Origin: Epinephelus fuscoguttatus
Taxonomy: Eukaryota > Chordata > Actinopteri > Perciformes > Serranidae
Direction of reading: 5' to 3'
DNA length: 64,000 nt
Assembly: GCF_011397635.1 (NCBI RefSeq)
Contig: NC_064769.1
Span: 15,145,207 to 15,209,206 of the forward strand
The notes beneath the pieces were generated by a model. The model had not been told where the DNA came from. It did no database searches and worked only from the letters and a program-made list of their open reading frames with translations. This document shows, piece by piece, positions 62,101 through 64,000 of this stretch (its first letter is position 1; each line of letters opens with the position of its first letter). Both the position numbers and the translations under genes were made by a program.

Positions 62101-62671
62101 TCACTGCAGTACCATGAGTGGCCACTGGAAAAAATTAGCTGCAAGGCTGAGCGTCTTTTCTGGGGCCTGCTTGCAACAGACAGTAAGGCTTCCTATTTTT
62201 AGCTGAGCCAATTGCCAGAAACACCTTTTGCTCTAAAGTTTTGCTACGTGATTTGGTTGAGAACATGTGGCACCTACTGACTGGTTAAGAGAAGTGAGGA
62301 GTTATCAGTCAATGATCGTATAGAACAGTTATGAGCAGTTACGAATCACCATGACTGTGAGAGATCCTTGAGTATACAGTCATAAATGTGCACACAAAAT
62401 ATTAGGCTGATTGGTCCAGTAGTATGCATGATAAGCTGAGGACAGATACATACACACACACACACAACCAAATGCATAACTCCCCAGGCTTGATGGAGAC
62501 AATGATACCTATACTGATTTAAAAAAAGATTTTTTCGTACTTGTTTGGCTGGGGCCCTCTTGACCAATCCGGTGGCAACAGCAATGTTGCCTGCTTGATC
62601 CACAGTTTTGTGGGCCACAGCGGTAACCCCGGTAACCATGGCTTCACCCACCTGAGACACTCCAGTCACAG
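55232..62671 (-). CDS. synuclein family protein, last three coding exons (partial)
   Basis: Synucleins are small neuronal proteins that fold into amphipathic helices on vesicle membranes. Exons on the minus strand are 62671-62541 (phase 2 in, 0 out), 56100-56026 and 55252-55232 ending in TGA. The first encodes AVTGVSQVGEAMVTGVTAVA then HKTVDQAGNIAVATGLVKR, equivalent to mammalian exon 4. It keeps the VTGVTAVA-x-KTV segment that beta-synuclein lacks, so alpha-type (snca) is my best guess and a gamma type cannot be excluded. The C-terminal tail is GDEASAAQQEMAESP.. then DDTDEN: acidic but without the Tyr-rich ending of mammalian alpha-synuclein. The N-terminal KTKEGV-repeat exons must lie right of the window. 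The first intron shown is 6.4 kb and full of repeats. Confidence 0.85.
55371..55873. mobile_element. MITE copy B with both terminal inverted repeats
   Basis: The left end agggacagcttaccccaaat is inverted at the right end (attttggggtggacagtccct, ending 55873). Internal blocks (atctgtagtgctatatatca, gccgtagagatggctgcctt, acagaccttgctgtgagcag, gctgaggaggacgccatta) match copy A at 44545-45075 in the same order. It is non-coding and lies in the last intron of the synuclein gene. Confidence 0.8.
57199..57395 (+). mobile_element. tRNA-derived SINE
   Basis: The A-box region ggtagcttagtggatagtgc and B-box ggtcacgagttcgactccg are clear. They are followed by ccctttgctgcgtgttgtcc, a ctctctctgtctcccc stretch and the tail ttaaaggcaaaaagcccaaa with an A-rich end. 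Same family as 48677-48815 and 60190-60338. Confidence 0.85.
59145..59189. repeat. (GT)n microsatellite
   Basis: About 20 gt units in the synuclein intron. Confidence 0.9.
59560..60000. repeat. degenerate gggccca-type tandem array / element
   Basis: Variants of tgggcccat..., acccatgtggggcccac, cccatttgggat and cccaagtgggccc recur every 20-30 bases between about 59560 and 60000. It ends in acatatgttggctggg. I know this wording as a widespread fish repeat; on the minus strand it yields Gly/Pro/Trp/His-rich frames that are not genes. Confidence 0.6.
60190..60338 (-). mobile_element. tRNA-derived SINE, minus strand
   Basis: On the minus strand it reads gagctaactgggtagagcat (A-box), ttaggtttgagtctgg (B-box), gccctttgctgagtgtcatc and a tail ending aataaagccgaaaatgcc. 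It is the same family as the two plus-strand copies, in reverse orientation. Confidence 0.75.
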
Positions 62672-64000
62672 CTGTAGAGACAAATGAAGAAGAAGAAGCA
62701 TTTGAGGAGGGTGTAGCTCTATAGAGCCTCAATACCTGTGAGGATAAGCATGCTGGAAAATAAACATGACACAGATCTCACAATACTGGATTTCAAAGCT
62801 TAGGCCTAATTGTAGTTTGTAATTTGAGTCGACCTGCCACCTGCCCTTTAATCTGCAGTGGTAAAATAGAAATTAGTATGACTACGATTACCTACTTTTA
62901 CTTTTATGTAACTTTGTCTAACCTGATGAAGGTGATAAAGTCATCAAACATATAGGCAGTTCTACACACATCTAATGCCAATCCAACACTTGGTGATCAC
63001 AGTCCAACAAATAAACAGACGCATGAAGGTGAGGATTGTCACATACTAAAATAATCAGCTTGTTTCACTGCCACAATACCCCTAAACATATTAAATGTTA
63101 TACCTTTATTTGTGTGAGAAAGATTTTGATACTTCTTTCAAAGGTTACATTACAATCTCATTCATATCTCGCACTTCTTGAATATAGCATATTGTAGCTT
63201 TGAGACAAACCTGAATGAAAGAACTTAAATGTGGTGAAAGCTACTTTCTGCATTGAAATGAAAAGTAAAAGTAAAAAAGTCATTACTGTAATACTCTAAT
63301 GCATCTACCTGGAACGCCCTGCAGAGTAATTTAAAACTGGATCAGCAGCTGTAGTGTGGGTTAAATGAGAAACCTCAGGAACAGCGTGGCGGCATTCTTC
63401 CTTTAATAGACTACACCTAGTTTCATCCCACCTGTTACTGTTTTAACAATGTATTGCTGGGTATTGTTGAATTTTGCATATCGGTGCATCTGATCTTACA
63501 TGTGCATTGTGTGATTTTTATGTAAACTGTTTAGGGAAGTGAATTGTAAATGAGAATTTTAAAACCAGTGAGGTTTCATTCTTGAGCTAAGGCTTAAAAA
63601 TATCTATGTTGATATAATCAGGTATGTAAATAATGCATCTGCAGATCCATTTAAAACAAGTGCTGGATTGAGGGTCACTAAGAGCTAAATACTGTGTTTA
63701 CACCAGAGGTGCACACCCTAGGGATCAGGGCCTTCGTAAGGGCACACATGTTGAATTCAAAAGGATGCGAGATTATTAGCAGGACAGTACAGCAGACATA
63801 AATATAACACATTACATTTTTATCTATGTTGTGTGGAACTTGTCACGTACAACCTTTAACACGGGGTCACACGTCATAAAGGCTGCTGCACTGTATGCTG
63901 ATTGTGTTACACATGATAATTCATCACAACTAAGCTTTTGCACTTTGCTATAAGGCATCATATGTGGACCTCCTGAAAGCAGATTATTAGATCATAGGTC
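62672..64000 (-). other. synuclein intron upstream of exon 4 (to window edge)
   Basis: No exon with the KTKEGV-repeat wording of the synuclein N-terminus could be found on the minus strand here, so these exons lie beyond the window. I see no other feature. Confidence 0.5.

Larger units (their letters stand above)
56101..62540 (-). other. synuclein intron between exons 4 and 5
   Basis: This 6.4-kb intron contains two SINEs, a GT microsatellite and a degenerate gggccca-type array, all entered separately. An open stretch at 60588-61229 has no recognisable domain and ordinary intronic composition, so I do not call it a gene. Confidence 0.6.

Noticed and set aside
1-64000. CRISPR arrays, bacterial operons, rRNA genes, functional tRNA genes
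   Set aside because: Introns and transposon types show this is vertebrate DNA; the only tRNA-like sequences are decayed SINE heads, and the only short arrays are micro- or minisatellites.

Overview
The window is vertebrate nuclear DNA, almost certainly from a spiny-rayed (acanthomorph-type) teleost. Genes are split into short exons with GT-AG introns. The conserved proteins are vertebrate ones, and the spacer holds fish-type transposon debris: tRNA-derived SINEs, CR1/L2-like and I-like LINEs, hAT-like MITEs and CA/TA microsatellites. Nothing in it is prokaryotic or viral.

Layout. (1) 1-20.2 kb, plus strand: the 3' two-thirds of alpha-adducin (add1), from mid head domain to the C-terminal MARCKS-related lysine-rich domain. 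Three alternative exons are visible: a 29-codon insert, a 126-codon Ser/Pro-rich cassette and a 34-bp exon that brings in an early stop. (2) 20.2-34.6 kb: an interval between add1 and nop14 made of transposon-derived material. It contains a head-to-head pair of intact-looking genes: a minus-strand two-exon BED-finger/coiled-coil gene (170 codons) and a plus-strand seven-exon THAP-domain, P-element-type transposase gene (995 codons, DDE residues present). Their shared upstream region is split by a 5'-truncated I-like LINE with a perfect 16-bp target-site duplication. That LINE is itself interrupted by an antisense CR1/L2-like LINE. Without the insertion the two start codons would lie about 180 bp apart. 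(3) 34.6-46.9 kb, plus strand: complete nop14 (ribosome biogenesis factor), 18 coding exons, 865 codons. (4) 46.9-54.4 kb: intergenic repeats, including a roughly 1.1-kb TG-rich minisatellite. (5) 54.4-64 kb, minus strand: the 3' half of a synuclein gene; its N-terminal exons lie beyond the right edge.

The three host genes have separate roles: membrane skeleton (add1), small-subunit rRNA processing (nop14) and a neuronal membrane-binding protein (synuclein). They sit together by synteny, not as a pathway. The most interesting object is the divergent BED/THAP-transposase pair with its LINE-split common promoter. It could be a two-gene P-like transposon or a domesticated pair. I could not find terminal inverted repeats by eye.

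Exon boundaries were placed by reading splice sites and checking phase. The summed coding lengths close in frame for add1 (partial), nop14, the THAP gene and the BED gene. Repeat family names are from recognition, not a database search.
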